A DNA stretch of 64,000 bases from Phycisphaerales bacterium (GTDB lineage Bacteria > Planctomycetota > Phycisphaerae > Tepidisphaerales > Tepidisphaeraceae). The stretch is taken from contig JADYZN010000033.1 of the NCBI GenBank assembly GCA_020853095.1, positions 1-64,000 on the forward strand, given 5' to 3'. Shown one piece after another: positions 42,367 through 50,758 of this stretch. Both the position numbers and the translations under genes were made by a program. Each line of letters starts with the position of its first letter. Within the stretch, counting starts at the first letter, position 1. Under the pieces are notes generated by a model. The model was not told the origin of the DNA and made no database searches. It saw nothing but the letters and a program-made list of their open reading frames with translations.

Positions 42367-42494
42367 ATTTTCCGACTCATCATTTTCCCGAGAGAAATTG
42401 CAATACAATACAATTGACCGCGATGGGGATGATTGCTATGATAATAGCAGATTTACCTAGGAATATGGGGTTTTTCCTAGGATATCTGAAGATT

Positions 42495-42555
42495 TTTGGG
42501 ACCACGAGGTCGCAGGTTCAAATCCTGTCGCCCCGATTGATTGTAAATCCTGATG
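42495..42555 (+). repeat. attR: 61-bp copy of tRNA-Pro 3' half
   Basis: Identical to 36697-36757. It contains only the anticodon loop onward and is not a tRNA gene, because the D-arm and 5' acceptor strand are missing. Marks the right boundary of the element. Beyond it the two flanks are only loosely alike. Confidence 0.93.
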
Positions 42556-42696
42556 AATCCTTCAATTATCAGTCATAATGCATGAGCATATGACTATCAA
42601 AGCCCCGTCACATTCGAGGTGGCTTTGAACTGATGCACCATGATGTGTTCACTATTTGTGGGGAAGGTCGATCCTTGGCGTAAATCGCTCAATTGA
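42556..42696. other. Short intergenic region right of element, with inverted repeat
   Basis: TCAAAGCC (42597-42604) pairs with GGCTTTGA (42621-42628) around a 16-base loop; no T-run. It may be the original downstream terminator of tRNA-Pro, now separated by the insertion. Nothing else coding was found up to the enolase-family stop. Confidence 0.4.
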
Positions 42697-43839
42697 TTAC
42701 GCCTTGCCGATCACCACGCCATCGCTCAATCTTTTGATCCCCTCCACGTTCCACTGGAATCCATAACCCGGCCCATCCGGCACGCGCAGCATTCCTTCTT
42801 CCAGTTGCAATGGCATGGCGAAAACATCGTCCATGTATGGCTCCGGTGTCAGGTATTCCACCCAGCCGGCGTTGGCGGCGGCGGCGGCCAGGTGCAGGTC
42901 GGCCGCCAAGCCCACGCCGGTGTTCCAGCCGTGCGCAACGACCATGATCGAATGGTCATCGGCGTACTGGCCGATGCGATGCTGCTCGCTCAATCCCCCC
43001 ACCTTGGTCACGTCCGGTTGCAGAAAATCCACCGCCCGGCGCTCGATCCACGGGATAAAGCTCTGCCGCCGCGTCAGACACTCGCCCGAAGCGATTTTCA
43101 CGCGGGAATGGCGGGTCAGCTCAACGTATCCATCGATGTCATCCGGCCGCAGCGGCTCCTCAAACCAGTTGACGTCGTAAGCCCGCAGCATGTGCGATTT
43201 TTCCAGCGCCCATTTGTATCCATGCGGCCAGAAGGCATCCGACCCGCCGGCATCGACCATCAGGTCGCACTGATCCCCCACCGCTTCGCGTGCGGCTTTG
43301 ACGATCGACTCATCGGTCCGGTCATCGCGCCGGCCAAACGGCCCCCACCCGATCTTGAACGCGCGAAACCCCCTGCCGTGGGCCGATTGCAATTTGGCCG
43401 ACAATTCCTTCGGCTCGGTCATCAGCATCGAGGCGTACGGTTTGATCCGATCCCGATATTTTCCGCCCAACAGCCGCCAGATCGGTTGGCCGGTCACTTT
43501 CCCCAGGATGTCCCACAACGCCATGTCGATCCCGCTGATGGTGTGCGTGACGGCCCCGCCCCGCCCCTGCCAGAAGGTGTTCTGGTGCAATTTCTCGCAG
43601 GTGGCCGCCGGGTCGATGGCGCTGGCATCCTGATACAGCGGCCGCAGCAGCTTCAACGAACCTTCCACCAGTTCGGCCGACGTATAGACGCACCCCAGGC
43701 TTGTGAAGCCGCTGTGGGTGACGACCTCCACCAGCGTGCGCGTCTGCTCCCGTTTGCCAAATCGAGCCGGCCAGTCCGAATAGGGCACGCCATAGAGCGG
43801 AATCACACGGATTTCTCGAATGGAATGGGATTCATTCAT
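42697..43839 (-). CDS. Mandelate racemase/muconate lactonizing-like enolase superfamily enzyme
   Basis: 380 aa. Capping domain then TIM barrel. Metal ligands: DLMVDAGG (Asp ~197), NWFEEPLRP (Glu ~225) and IASGECL (Glu ~251). The Asp-His dyad is visible as QPDVTKVGG and VVAHGWNTG. The Lys-x-Lys motif is replaced by FKIGWGP, so one catalytic Lys is missing, as in several sugar-acid dehydratase subgroups. It probably dehydrates an aldonate or related sugar acid; cannot be narrowed. Downstream member of the run SDR, amidohydrolases, GH1. Confidence 0.86.
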   Translation of the reverse strand: MNESHSIREIRVIPLYGVPYSDWPARFGKREQTRTLVEVVTHSGFTSLGCVYTSAELVEGSLKLLRPLYQDASAIDPAATCEKLHQNTFWQGRGGAVTHTISGIDMALWDILGKVTGQPIWRLLGGKYRDRIKPYASMLMTEPKELSAKLQSAHGRGFRAFKIGWGPFGRRDDRTDESIVKAAREAVGDQCDLMVDAGGSDAFWPHGYKWALEKSHMLRAYDVNWFEEPLRPDDIDGYVELTRHSRVKIASGECLTRRQSFIPWIERRAVDFLQPDVTKVGGLSEQHRIGQYADDHSIMVVAHGWNTGVGLAADLHLAAAAANAGWVEYLTPEPYMDDVFAMPLQLEEGMLRVPDGPGYGFQWNVEGIKRLSDGVVIGKA

Positions 43840-43858
43840 GGAATTCGACCCAAAAGTA

Positions 43859-44617
43859 TTAAAACGTGACGGTCAGGCCGCCATCCACGGTCAGCACCGA
43901 ACCGGTGCAATAGGTATTTCGCGGATTGGCGAAAAATAAAATGGCCTCGGCGATCTCGTTCGGTTCTCCCGGCCTCAACAGCGGCACGCGCGGCCGGCGC
44001 GGATTGAGGAAAAACGTCTTGCACCATTCGCTTTCCAACTCGTTGACCCCCGAAACGTAACTCATCGGCGTATGCACAAAACCCGGCGCGACGACGTTGA
44101 CCAGAATCCGATGCGCGGCCCATTCCACGGCCAATTGCCGGGCCAGTTGATTGATGGCGGCCTTGGCCATGCCGTAGGGCGCGCTGCCCGGTTCGGCCAG
44201 TTCGGCCAGAATCGAGCTGACGATCACGATCCGCCCGCCGGTCCCCTGCCGGATCATCCGTTCGCCGGCCAGCCGGCAGACGTTGACCGTCCCCCACAAA
44301 TTGACCTCCATCATCTGCCGCCATTTGTCCGGCGAATCCGCCAGCGGGTCCACCGGAAAACTGACGGCCGCGTTGGAAACCACCACGTCCAGCGCCGGCA
44401 TCTCGTGGACGATCGACCGCAGGGTTTCAACGTCCGTGACATCACCCTGTCGAGAGGTGCAGGCCGACCCGATGGCGGCGGCTGTTTCGGACAAATGTTT
44501 CTGTTGCCGGCCGGTAATCCAGACCCGGGCGCCCTCCTCGGCAAAACGCTGCGCGGCGGCCCGGCCGATTCCCGTTCCACCACCCGTAATCAGGCACGTT
44601 TTATCCTTGAGCATCAT
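43859..44617 (-). CDS. SDR family NAD(P)-dependent oxidoreductase
   Basis: 252 aa. Rossmann signature LITGGGTGIGRAAA at ~9-22, NAA motif (VVSNAAVSFP), IVSS Ser and YGMAKAA Tyr-x-x-x-Lys active site. Classical SDR length. Overlaps the upstream amidohydrolase by four bases. Expected reaction: oxidation of a sugar or sugar derivative to a lactone/keto form. With the amidohydrolases and enolase-type enzyme it suggests an oxidative, non-phosphorylative sugar route, which is inference. Confidence 0.9.
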   Translation of the reverse strand: MMLKDKTCLITGGGTGIGRAAAQRFAEEGARVWITGRQQKHLSETAAAIGSACTSRQGDVTDVETLRSIVHEMPALDVVVSNAAVSFPVDPLADSPDKWRQMMEVNLWGTVNVCRLAGERMIRQGTGGRIVIVSSILAELAEPGSAPYGMAKAAINQLARQLAVEWAAHRILVNVVAPGFVHTPMSYVSGVNELESEWCKTFFLNPRRPRVPLLRPGEPNEIAEAILFFANPRNTYCTGSVLTVDGGLTVTF

Positions 44618-45417
44618 GGAATGGTCGCCCCGAACAACCGCCGGGCGTTGCGGTGAAGAATGTCCTGTCGATCCTCATCGGTCAAATCGGCCGACAACAA
44701 CGCCCCGATGCCCTGATGCGGATGAAACCACGGATTGTCCGTTCCGAACAGCAGTCTTTTGACCAGTCCCGCCTTGACGAATTTTTCCACCGGCCCCCGG
44801 TCATCCAGCACGGCGCATAGATCCAGATGGACGTTCTCAAATCGTTTCGCCATGTCAATCGCATCATCCCATAGGCCGTGCAGCGCATGGGCCATGATGA
44901 TCCGGGCGTTGGGATGACGGGTGGCGACGTTTCTGAGGGATTGTTCCGAACCATCGCTTCCCCACGTGTGGCACAGCACCGGCAACCGGTGGGCATCGGC
45001 AAATTCCCATGCCGGACGATACGCATCATCATCCATCAAAACCCGATGATACGAGGCCAGCATTTTCAAGCCGGCCAGCAGATCACGGTTGCGGCCAAAA
45101 TTCGACAGGTCTTTTTCAATGTTACGCGGGTGGGCCGGGTTGATCCCCAGGTATCCGCGGATGCGTCCGGGATGGCGTCGGGCCGCTTCGATCGTCTCAT
45201 CGTTGCCGATGTCCGGCGAAAACAGCGCGCTATGCGGACACAGCACCGACACCTCCACGCCCGCCTGGTCCATCGTGTCAATCAGACCATCAATGGACCA
45301 TTTGGGCATCCACCCGGCATAGACCGGCCCAAGGTGAACGTGAACGTCGATGACCGGGCAGGAGGCGCTGCGGCCCTGTTGGACGAACTCGCGGGATAGG
45401 GCGCTGTCGCAGATCAT
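44614..45417 (-). CDS. Amidohydrolase family (Amidohydro_2) protein
   Basis: 267 aa. TIM-barrel metallohydrolase: PVIDVHVHLGP near residue 22, LPVLCHTWGSDG near 133, NARIIMAHALHGL, VHLDLCAV and LLFGTDNPWFHPH with the catalytic Asp. Members hydrolyse lactones or decarboxylate ring acids. Flanked by four-base overlaps on both sides, so it is part of a strict operon. A sugar-lactone substrate fits the context, but COG2159-type enzymes also act on aromatic acids. Confidence 0.85.
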   Translation of the reverse strand: MICDSALSREFVQQGRSASCPVIDVHVHLGPVYAGWMPKWSIDGLIDTMDQAGVEVSVLCPHSALFSPDIGNDETIEAARRHPGRIRGYLGINPAHPRNIEKDLSNFGRNRDLLAGLKMLASYHRVLMDDDAYRPAWEFADAHRLPVLCHTWGSDGSEQSLRNVATRHPNARIIMAHALHGLWDDAIDMAKRFENVHLDLCAVLDDRGPVEKFVKAGLVKRLLFGTDNPWFHPHQGIGALLSADLTDEDRQDILHRNARRLFGATIP

Positions 45418-46169
45418 GGTCGCACCTGTTCAATAAGCCGTTGCAGATTTCCGCCGGCGATGGCCGCCTTGTCGGCCTCCGATATTTTCGCGTGGGCCGT
45501 CAACAACATCAAAGCGCCGTGATAACAGGCCGGAAAACCCGAACCGTACAACAATCGACCCGCCCCGTATCGCATCACGTTGGATTCTACCCCGCCGGGG
45601 ACGAAATACTGGCTGATCTCGACCATGACATTTGGATACAAATCCAGCAGAGGTCGAAACATCCGATCCGCCGGCCAGACCCCCAGGTCGCTGATGATGA
45701 TTCGAAGTTCGGGAAACGCCTTGAGCAGGTCGTACAGCTCGTTCCAGTTGCCGCCGCGTTCGATGGAGTAGATGAGCGGAATTTGATGTTGAAGCAGTTT
45801 CCTGGCGATCCCCCCCACCACCTCCGGCCGGACCAGATAACTGCCGCGCGGCTGGCAGATTTGCATCGCCCCAACGCCCGTCGACAGCGCCCGGGCGAAC
45901 CATTCATCCATGTCCCCCATCTCGTCGGTGTGCGGGCATGGAATGGCCAGGCGCGGGATCAACCGATCCTTAAACGGTTCGATGTCGCGCAACAGCAGGT
46001 CGTTGCCCACGCTGGGATGCAACTCCAGCTGCGCGATGTGCCAGACCAGCGCCTTGGCGATGCCGGCCTGGTCCATCTGGCCCACCAACGCCTTGGCATC
46101 CACCGGTGACCAGATGTCGCGGTGGACCGGCGTGCCGACAAAACAGTTGCAATCCAGAAATTTCATCAA
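45414..46169 (-). CDS. Second amidohydrolase-like protein, divergent metal site
   Basis: 251 aa. Related fold to its neighbour but with changed ligands: MMKFLDCNCFVGTP replaces the usual D-x-H-x-H start, and YGSGFPACYHGA replaces the GTD region. Other landmarks remain (IPLIYSIERGGNWNELYDLLKAFPELRIIISDLG). ATG codons at 46169 and 46166 are tandem. The missing canonical His pair suggests altered or no metal catalysis, perhaps a regulatory or partner subunit of the neighbour. Overlaps it by four bases. Confidence 0.75.
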   Translation of the reverse strand: MMKFLDCNCFVGTPVHRDIWSPVDAKALVGQMDQAGIAKALVWHIAQLELHPSVGNDLLLRDIEPFKDRLIPRLAIPCPHTDEMGDMDEWFARALSTGVGAMQICQPRGSYLVRPEVVGGIARKLLQHQIPLIYSIERGGNWNELYDLLKAFPELRIIISDLGVWPADRMFRPLLDLYPNVMVEISQYFVPGGVESNVMRYGAGRLLYGSGFPACYHGALMLLTAHAKISEADKAAIAGGNLQRLIEQVRP

Positions 46170-46178
46170 TCTACCCCT

Positions 46179-47603
46179 TCATTCCACCGCGCGATGATGA
46201 ATGACCCGTTGATAATAACTCCAGCTCTTTCGGCGCGTCCGCTGAAGCGTCTGAAAATCCACGTTCACCAGCCCGAAGCGATAACGATATCCGTTGACGG
46301 ATTCAAACGTATCCAGCAGCGTCCAGAGATAATACCCCCGCACATCCGCCCCAGCCCGCAGGCAACGATGAACTTCGCGAAGATGCTCGCGAATGTAGGC
46401 CGAGCGGTCGTCATCCTCCATCAATTCCTTCTCCGGGCGCGTCCCCTCATGCGCCATCCCGTTTTCAGTGATGTAGATTTGCGGATTGTTGTATTGCCGC
46501 GACACCGTCATCACCGAGTCGAACAACCCCTGCGGATAGATGACAAACCCGTAATCGGTCTGGGCGGCAAAAGGCTTGACCCCCTGCGAATTCAAAAATT
46601 CATCCGCGCTGTATCCAACCACCGCCGGCGTGTAATAATTCAACCCGACGTAGTCCATCGGCACGTACGCCCGCCCGCAATCCCGCAAAAAGTTCTTCGG
46701 CAACTTCGGCCCATAATGCGGATGCTCCAGCAGCACGGCCGGATACTGCCCGGCCAGCATCGGGTCCAGCCAGCGATCGGTGACGTGGGCCTGTTGTCGC
46801 TGGGCGGCCTCGATGTCGGCCTGTTCCTGGCTGGCCGCGTAGACGGGCACGTAGGCGATCACCGTCCCGATCTTTCCATGGCCGCGGTCGTGCTGTCGAT
46901 ACGCCCGCACCGCTGCGAAATGCATCAGCAGCGAGTTGCGGTCAATGATCTGTCGCTTTTCGATGTCGCTGTTGCCCTCGCAAAACGGGTTGTAATGGTC
47001 GATCGCGGACGGTTCGTTGAGCGTGCTCCACCGCTTGACGCGATCGCTCAGCCGCTGATAGCACAGCGTCGCGTACGCCTCAAAATCCGCGACAATCCCG
47101 TCGTTGGTGAACCCTCCATTTTCCGCCAGCGCCTGGGGCAAATCCCAGTGATACAAATCCAGCAGCGGCTCGATGCCGTTCTCCAGCAGGCAATCCACCA
47201 GCCGCTCGTAAAACGCCATCCCCTTTTCGTTGACCCGCCCCCGCCCATCCGGCATCACGCGCGACCAGGAGATCGAATAGCGGAAACTGGTCAATCCCAG
47301 CTCCCGCATCATCGCCACATCCTCGCGATAACGATGATAAAAATCCGCCGCCACCGCGGGCGAATGACGCTGATAAAACAGGTTGGCATCCCGCGCCCAG
47401 GCCGCATCCCAGACGCTTGGCCCCCGCCCATCGGCCTGCGCGCCCCCTTCGATCTGGAACGCCGAACTGGCGACGCCCCACTGAAACGATTCGGGAAATA
47501 CAAACCGCCCCTGGGCCTTCTCCCGCCGTGCGCTCAATGACGGCGACTCCAGCGCCGTTTCATCTCGACGAATTTCTTTCAATGCCATGGAACTCATGAT
47601 CAT
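46179..47603 (-). CDS. GH1 beta-glucosidase-like enzyme
   Basis: 474 aa, close to the usual ~450. GH1 landmarks: FQWGVASSAFQIEGG near residue 41, FRYSISWSRVMPDG, STLNEPSAIDHYNP with acid/base Glu, LNYYTPAV and YITENGMA with the nucleophile Glu, then WTLLDTFESVNGY. No signal peptide, so cytoplasmic: it would hydrolyse imported beta-linked disaccharides or short oligosaccharides. Several possible ATGs (47603, 47597, 47588) exist with no clear Shine-Dalgarno. Eight bases after the DUF4838 gene stop. Confidence 0.93.
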   Translation of the reverse strand: MIMSSMALKEIRRDETALESPSLSARREKAQGRFVFPESFQWGVASSAFQIEGGAQADGRGPSVWDAAWARDANLFYQRHSPAVAADFYHRYREDVAMMRELGLTSFRYSISWSRVMPDGRGRVNEKGMAFYERLVDCLLENGIEPLLDLYHWDLPQALAENGGFTNDGIVADFEAYATLCYQRLSDRVKRWSTLNEPSAIDHYNPFCEGNSDIEKRQIIDRNSLLMHFAAVRAYRQHDRGHGKIGTVIAYVPVYAASQEQADIEAAQRQQAHVTDRWLDPMLAGQYPAVLLEHPHYGPKLPKNFLRDCGRAYVPMDYVGLNYYTPAVVGYSADEFLNSQGVKPFAAQTDYGFVIYPQGLFDSVMTVSRQYNNPQIYITENGMAHEGTRPEKELMEDDDRSAYIREHLREVHRCLRAGADVRGYYLWTLLDTFESVNGYRYRFGLVNVDFQTLQRTRRKSWSYYQRVIHHRAVE

Positions 47604-47611
47604 ACCGTATT

Positions 47612-49933
47612 TTATGGACTATATTGCAATCCGTTGATCGACTGGCCGTTCGCATCGGTGATGCGAAAATAAAATCCCCAGTGAAACCCCACACCTTCAA
47701 AACTCTTGCCCACTTTGATCAGGATCGTGCTCTGTCCCGCCGGAAGTTCCACATTGACGATGCGTTTGTCCGGCGAATCGGCATTCAGCCCCGGCCTCTC
47801 ATACACCTGTTTGCCATTCAGATACACCCGAAACCCGTTGAAACTGTCCATCCGAAATTGAACCGTGCGGGCCTGTTTGTTGTTGATTCGCACGCCCGCA
47901 TAGGCGGTGCTGAATCGCCACGGCCGTTGATCCTTCTCAAACGCCTTCTCAAAACTGACAAAGCCGCCCGAACTGGCATACGTTCGCCATCGCGCCTTGC
48001 GGCCGGCATGGTCGGATAATTCCCCCATCAATGTTGGCTTCGCATCGGCTTCAAAATCCTCGTGCAACACCAATGCATCCCGCTTGTCGTTGTCGAACGG
48101 ACCGATGATCCGCCACGTCCGCACAAACCCCAGCCGATCCGGGAAATATTCCGCAATCGTCTTCAACCGCGCGGTTTTCAGGCGGATGTGCCCATCCTTC
48201 GCCAGGTATTCCACCACGCCCATCTCATCGAGCAGCGCATCGGCCCGATCAAATCCTTCCACCGACTTTTCATAATGACTCGTCTGGGCCTGATGAATCC
48301 CCTGCAAATAGGCTTCCAGATACCGCTGCGTCGTCTCCACCATCTTCACGCGGCTCTGGAAAGCGCCCTCCAAACCGGCCGTCTCCATCGCCTGATTGAT
48401 TGCCGATCGCGACTCGGCCATCAACGAATCGCTGAACATGCGGTCATACCCCTCCAACCCGCCCCCCACCCGGCCCGTGTCGGGATGCGTATATTCCGAC
48501 ACCCGCGCCAGCGACAGGTAATATCGGCCCATCGCTCCGCCAGCCGGTCCGAAAAACGCATTGCAAAGGTCCGACAGTTCCTTGTCGGCATCCAACTTCA
48601 GATCATTCCTCATCCGAAGCGTCATGTAATGATCGAGATAATTGGAAGTGCTGCCCGGATACGAAGCATCCTCGTGCCGGTCGTAAATCCTCTGTGCCTG
48701 CTGGCGGCGAACCGTTTTCGCCTGTTCCAGGTAAATCGGACAGGGCAATTGCGCCGTCCAGTAAATCGGGTTGTATTCATAGGCGAACAGGTGATCGCAC
48801 ACCTTGCCCCACCCATCCACCATCGTCTCATACGTCGCAAGGTCGTGACAGAAATCCGTCGGCGTCAGATGCACGTAACAGTAATTCGCCCGACAAATGA
48901 TGACGTAAACGTTCGGCAAAGGCTTGATGCGCACCGGCGGCTGCTGGTGGCTCTGATATGCGTACAACGCCACCACGCGATCGGGAAATTCCTTCTCGAT
49001 GCGCCCAGCCACTTCGTTGGCGAACGCGATCACACGATCGGTAAGCAACGGCTGTCCCTGCCATTGGCCCGGCGGGTCCAGCGCTGTGCATCGGTCGCAC
49101 TGGCAGAAATCGTAATTGTCTTCCGGATCCATCGGATAACTGACGGCCGCCGGATGCTTGCGCAAAAACTGTCGCGCATCCTCCGTCACCAGTTCGATGA
49201 CCTGCGGATTGGTCGTACACAACTGCGTCGCCTTGCGCTGGCCGCCGATCAAGGCGTAATATTCGGGATGATCCTTGAAATATTTCTCCGGCGGCAATGC
49301 ATAAAAGTAATAATGCTGGCCGCTCATCCATCGGTCATAGCCGGAACGGTTGCGTCGAAGCCATTCGGCATTCTGCTGGCCGTTGCCCCCATAGGCCGAA
49401 TTCATCGTCGTCACCCCCGGCGGCTGGAAAACAACCATCCCGGCCGGCAATTCCAGTGCATTCTTCGTAGGAACGACTTCTCCGATCTGGCTTGGCATCA
49501 CCCATCGGCATCCCCACCCATCCAGCAGCGTATATAGACCGTTCACCAACCCAAGCCGGCTGGCGGCGGTGAGGATGATCCGGTCGGCCGAAACCTCGAT
49601 CCGGCAGCCCCGCTCCTTCAACTCCCCCAGAAGGTCGCGTTGATATTGCAACGTCAGCGGAATCAGCCCCTCGCCCGCCTCGGTCGGCAATGCCGTGCCG
49701 GTCATCCCCTGATAACACCTCGCAAAATCCGCAATCGCCGCTCCCAACCCATTGCCCCCCTGCGCCCCATCCAGAATCGGCCCATCGCTTTTCACCCATT
49801 GTTCCAGCTCGGCCGGATCAATGGGAGCGAAATAAATCCGTGCCTTCCCGTCTGTAAAAACCGGAATCGTCGCGGCACAAGCCCCACTCAAACTCAACAA
49901 GACCACAATCAGGCCCAATACAACATGGCGCAT
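47612..49933 (-). CDS. Secreted DUF4838 protein with C-terminal carbohydrate-binding-like domain (cassette C)
   Basis: 773 aa from ATG 49933; AAGGAG ten bases upstream. Signal peptide MRHVVLGLIVVLLSLSGACAA. N-terminal GH67-like domain (WVMPSQIGEVVP), then DUF4838 with FCQCDRCTALDPPG (Cys-x-Cys-x-x-Cys) and VVALYAYQSHQQPPVRI, HLFAYEYNPIYW and DHYMTLRMRND. Residues ~620-773 are a beta-sandwich (FNGFRVYLNGKQVYERPG, IKVGKSFEGVGFHWGFYFR) that may bind sugar. It is the cassette C counterpart of the truncated gene at 1-629. Substrate is not known. Confidence 0.85.
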   Translation of the reverse strand: MRHVVLGLIVVLLSLSGACAATIPVFTDGKARIYFAPIDPAELEQWVKSDGPILDGAQGGNGLGAAIADFARCYQGMTGTALPTEAGEGLIPLTLQYQRDLLGELKERGCRIEVSADRIILTAASRLGLVNGLYTLLDGWGCRWVMPSQIGEVVPTKNALELPAGMVVFQPPGVTTMNSAYGGNGQQNAEWLRRNRSGYDRWMSGQHYYFYALPPEKYFKDHPEYYALIGGQRKATQLCTTNPQVIELVTEDARQFLRKHPAAVSYPMDPEDNYDFCQCDRCTALDPPGQWQGQPLLTDRVIAFANEVAGRIEKEFPDRVVALYAYQSHQQPPVRIKPLPNVYVIICRANYCYVHLTPTDFCHDLATYETMVDGWGKVCDHLFAYEYNPIYWTAQLPCPIYLEQAKTVRRQQAQRIYDRHEDASYPGSTSNYLDHYMTLRMRNDLKLDADKELSDLCNAFFGPAGGAMGRYYLSLARVSEYTHPDTGRVGGGLEGYDRMFSDSLMAESRSAINQAMETAGLEGAFQSRVKMVETTQRYLEAYLQGIHQAQTSHYEKSVEGFDRADALLDEMGVVEYLAKDGHIRLKTARLKTIAEYFPDRLGFVRTWRIIGPFDNDKRDALVLHEDFEADAKPTLMGELSDHAGRKARWRTYASSGGFVSFEKAFEKDQRPWRFSTAYAGVRINNKQARTVQFRMDSFNGFRVYLNGKQVYERPGLNADSPDKRIVNVELPAGQSTILIKVGKSFEGVGFHWGFYFRITDANGQSINGLQYSP

Positions 49934-49985
49934 GAATGAACAACTCCTTGTGTGATTTGCGATAATCAATTCATCCCCCCCTGTA

Positions 49986-50684
49986 TCAATCCGGCCACCA
50001 GTATTTGGCATATTGATCCGGACCGATCAAAAATGCAGTCTTGAAATACTCCACGTGACCATCCAGAAACAGCGCGTTGGCCCCCTGGCTGTGTCGATCG
50101 CCCAGCGGGAAGGTTGTGGACGAAGGCCAGACACAATACCCATAATTGGGTGCCGAGAAACTGACCACGTTCGCGCTGTCGGCCGCCAATACCACCTGCT
50201 GTTTGGGATTCTTCTGGTGCTTCGCGGCGGAAGTGATATTGGGATTGCTGGAAAAATAAGCGTAATTGTAACCATACGACTGTGGCTGGGCATTGGCCAC
50301 GGTGCTTTCGTACGTCTGGTTTTGTCGAATTTCCATTTCGAGGGCCGGATCGGATGGGCAATGAAACACCCGCGAAAAGGTCATGTTCGTGGTGTCCCCA
50401 TTCCATCCCAGGTATTTCGCCAGAAATCCATACCACAGTGTTGCGACTGACCCCGATGGCCATTGATACGTGGCCGACCCCCAGTGCGGCGGGAAAAAGA
50501 GCTTGTTGTCGTTGCGATACATGATGAACGCCATCCCCACCTGCTTCAGATTGCTGGCGCATTGCACCGTCTTGGCCGCCTCGCGCGCCTTGTTCAACGA
50601 AGGCAACAGGATCGAGATCAACAGCGCTATGATGCCTATGACCACAAGGAGTTCAACCAACGTAAACGCACTGCGATTCTTCAT
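49986..50684 (-). CDS. Prepilin-type pseudopilin with exact H-X9-DG motif (cassette C)
   Basis: 232 aa from ATG 50684, six bases after GGAG. N-terminus [18 protein letters not shown] and helix to SLNKAREA. C-terminus: [19 protein letters not shown] gives His-X9-Asp-Gly exactly. Lies between the PEP-CTERM gene and the DUF4838 gene, as in cassette A. Sequence after residue 45 is Trp/Tyr-rich and unlike the other three copies, suggesting cassette-specific binding surfaces. Confidence 0.92.
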   Translation of the reverse strand: MKNRSAFTLVELLVVIGIIALLISILLPSLNKAREAAKTVQCASNLKQVGMAFIMYRNDNKLFFPPHWGSATYQWPSGSVATLWYGFLAKYLGWNGDTTNMTFSRVFHCPSDPALEMEIRQNQTYESTVANAQPQSYGYNYAYFSSNPNITSAAKHQKNPKQQVVLAADSANVVSFSAPNYGYCVWPSSTTFPLGDRHSQGANALFLDGHVEYFKTAFLIGPDQYAKYWWPD

Positions 50685-50715
50685 GGTGATCTCCAATGTT
50701 CCCTTCACTCCCTTC

Positions 50716-50739
50716 CCTCTCCCTGAAACCAGGGAGAGG
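50716..50739 (-). promoter_or_regulatory. Hairpin after PEP-CTERM gene C
   Basis: CCTCTCCCT (50716-50724), six-base loop, AGGGAGAGG (50731-50739). Nine-base perfect stem, 19 bases after the PEP-CTERM stop and 31 before the pseudopilin start. On the minus strand it is followed by GGGAAGGGAGTG, not a U-run. Shares the CCTCTCCC core with the cassette A hairpin. Confidence 0.55.
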
Positions 50740-50758
50740 TTTTCAACTTCAACTTATT

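Larger units (their letters stand above)
36697..42555 (+). mobile_element. Integrative element in tRNA-Pro (5.86 kb between att repeats)
   Basis: Bounded by the 61-bp repeats at 36697-36757 and 42495-42555. Contents in one direction: tyrosine integrase, DUF1580 helix-turn-helix protein, RepB-type primase/DUF3987 protein, and four small genes chained by four-base overlaps. Terminator-like hairpins lie just inside each end. No structural phage genes, relaxase or transfer genes are seen, so it would need a helper to move between cells. It interrupts the region between NAD kinase and cassette C. Confidence 0.88.

Noticed and set aside
42495-42555. Second tRNA-Pro gene
   Set aside because: Only the 3' half of the tRNA is present; it lacks the 5' acceptor strand, D-arm and anticodon 5' stem, so it is the attR repeat.
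42336-42578. 80-aa plus-strand open frame across attR
   Set aside because: Contains the terminator and the att repeat, with no ribosome site; coincidence.
46122-47540. 472-aa open frame on the plus strand
   Set aside because: Antisense of the GH1 gene, whose catalytic motifs are clear on the minus strand.
48062-49537. 491-aa open frame on the plus strand
   Set aside because: Antisense of the DUF4838 gene; no signature and unlikely composition.
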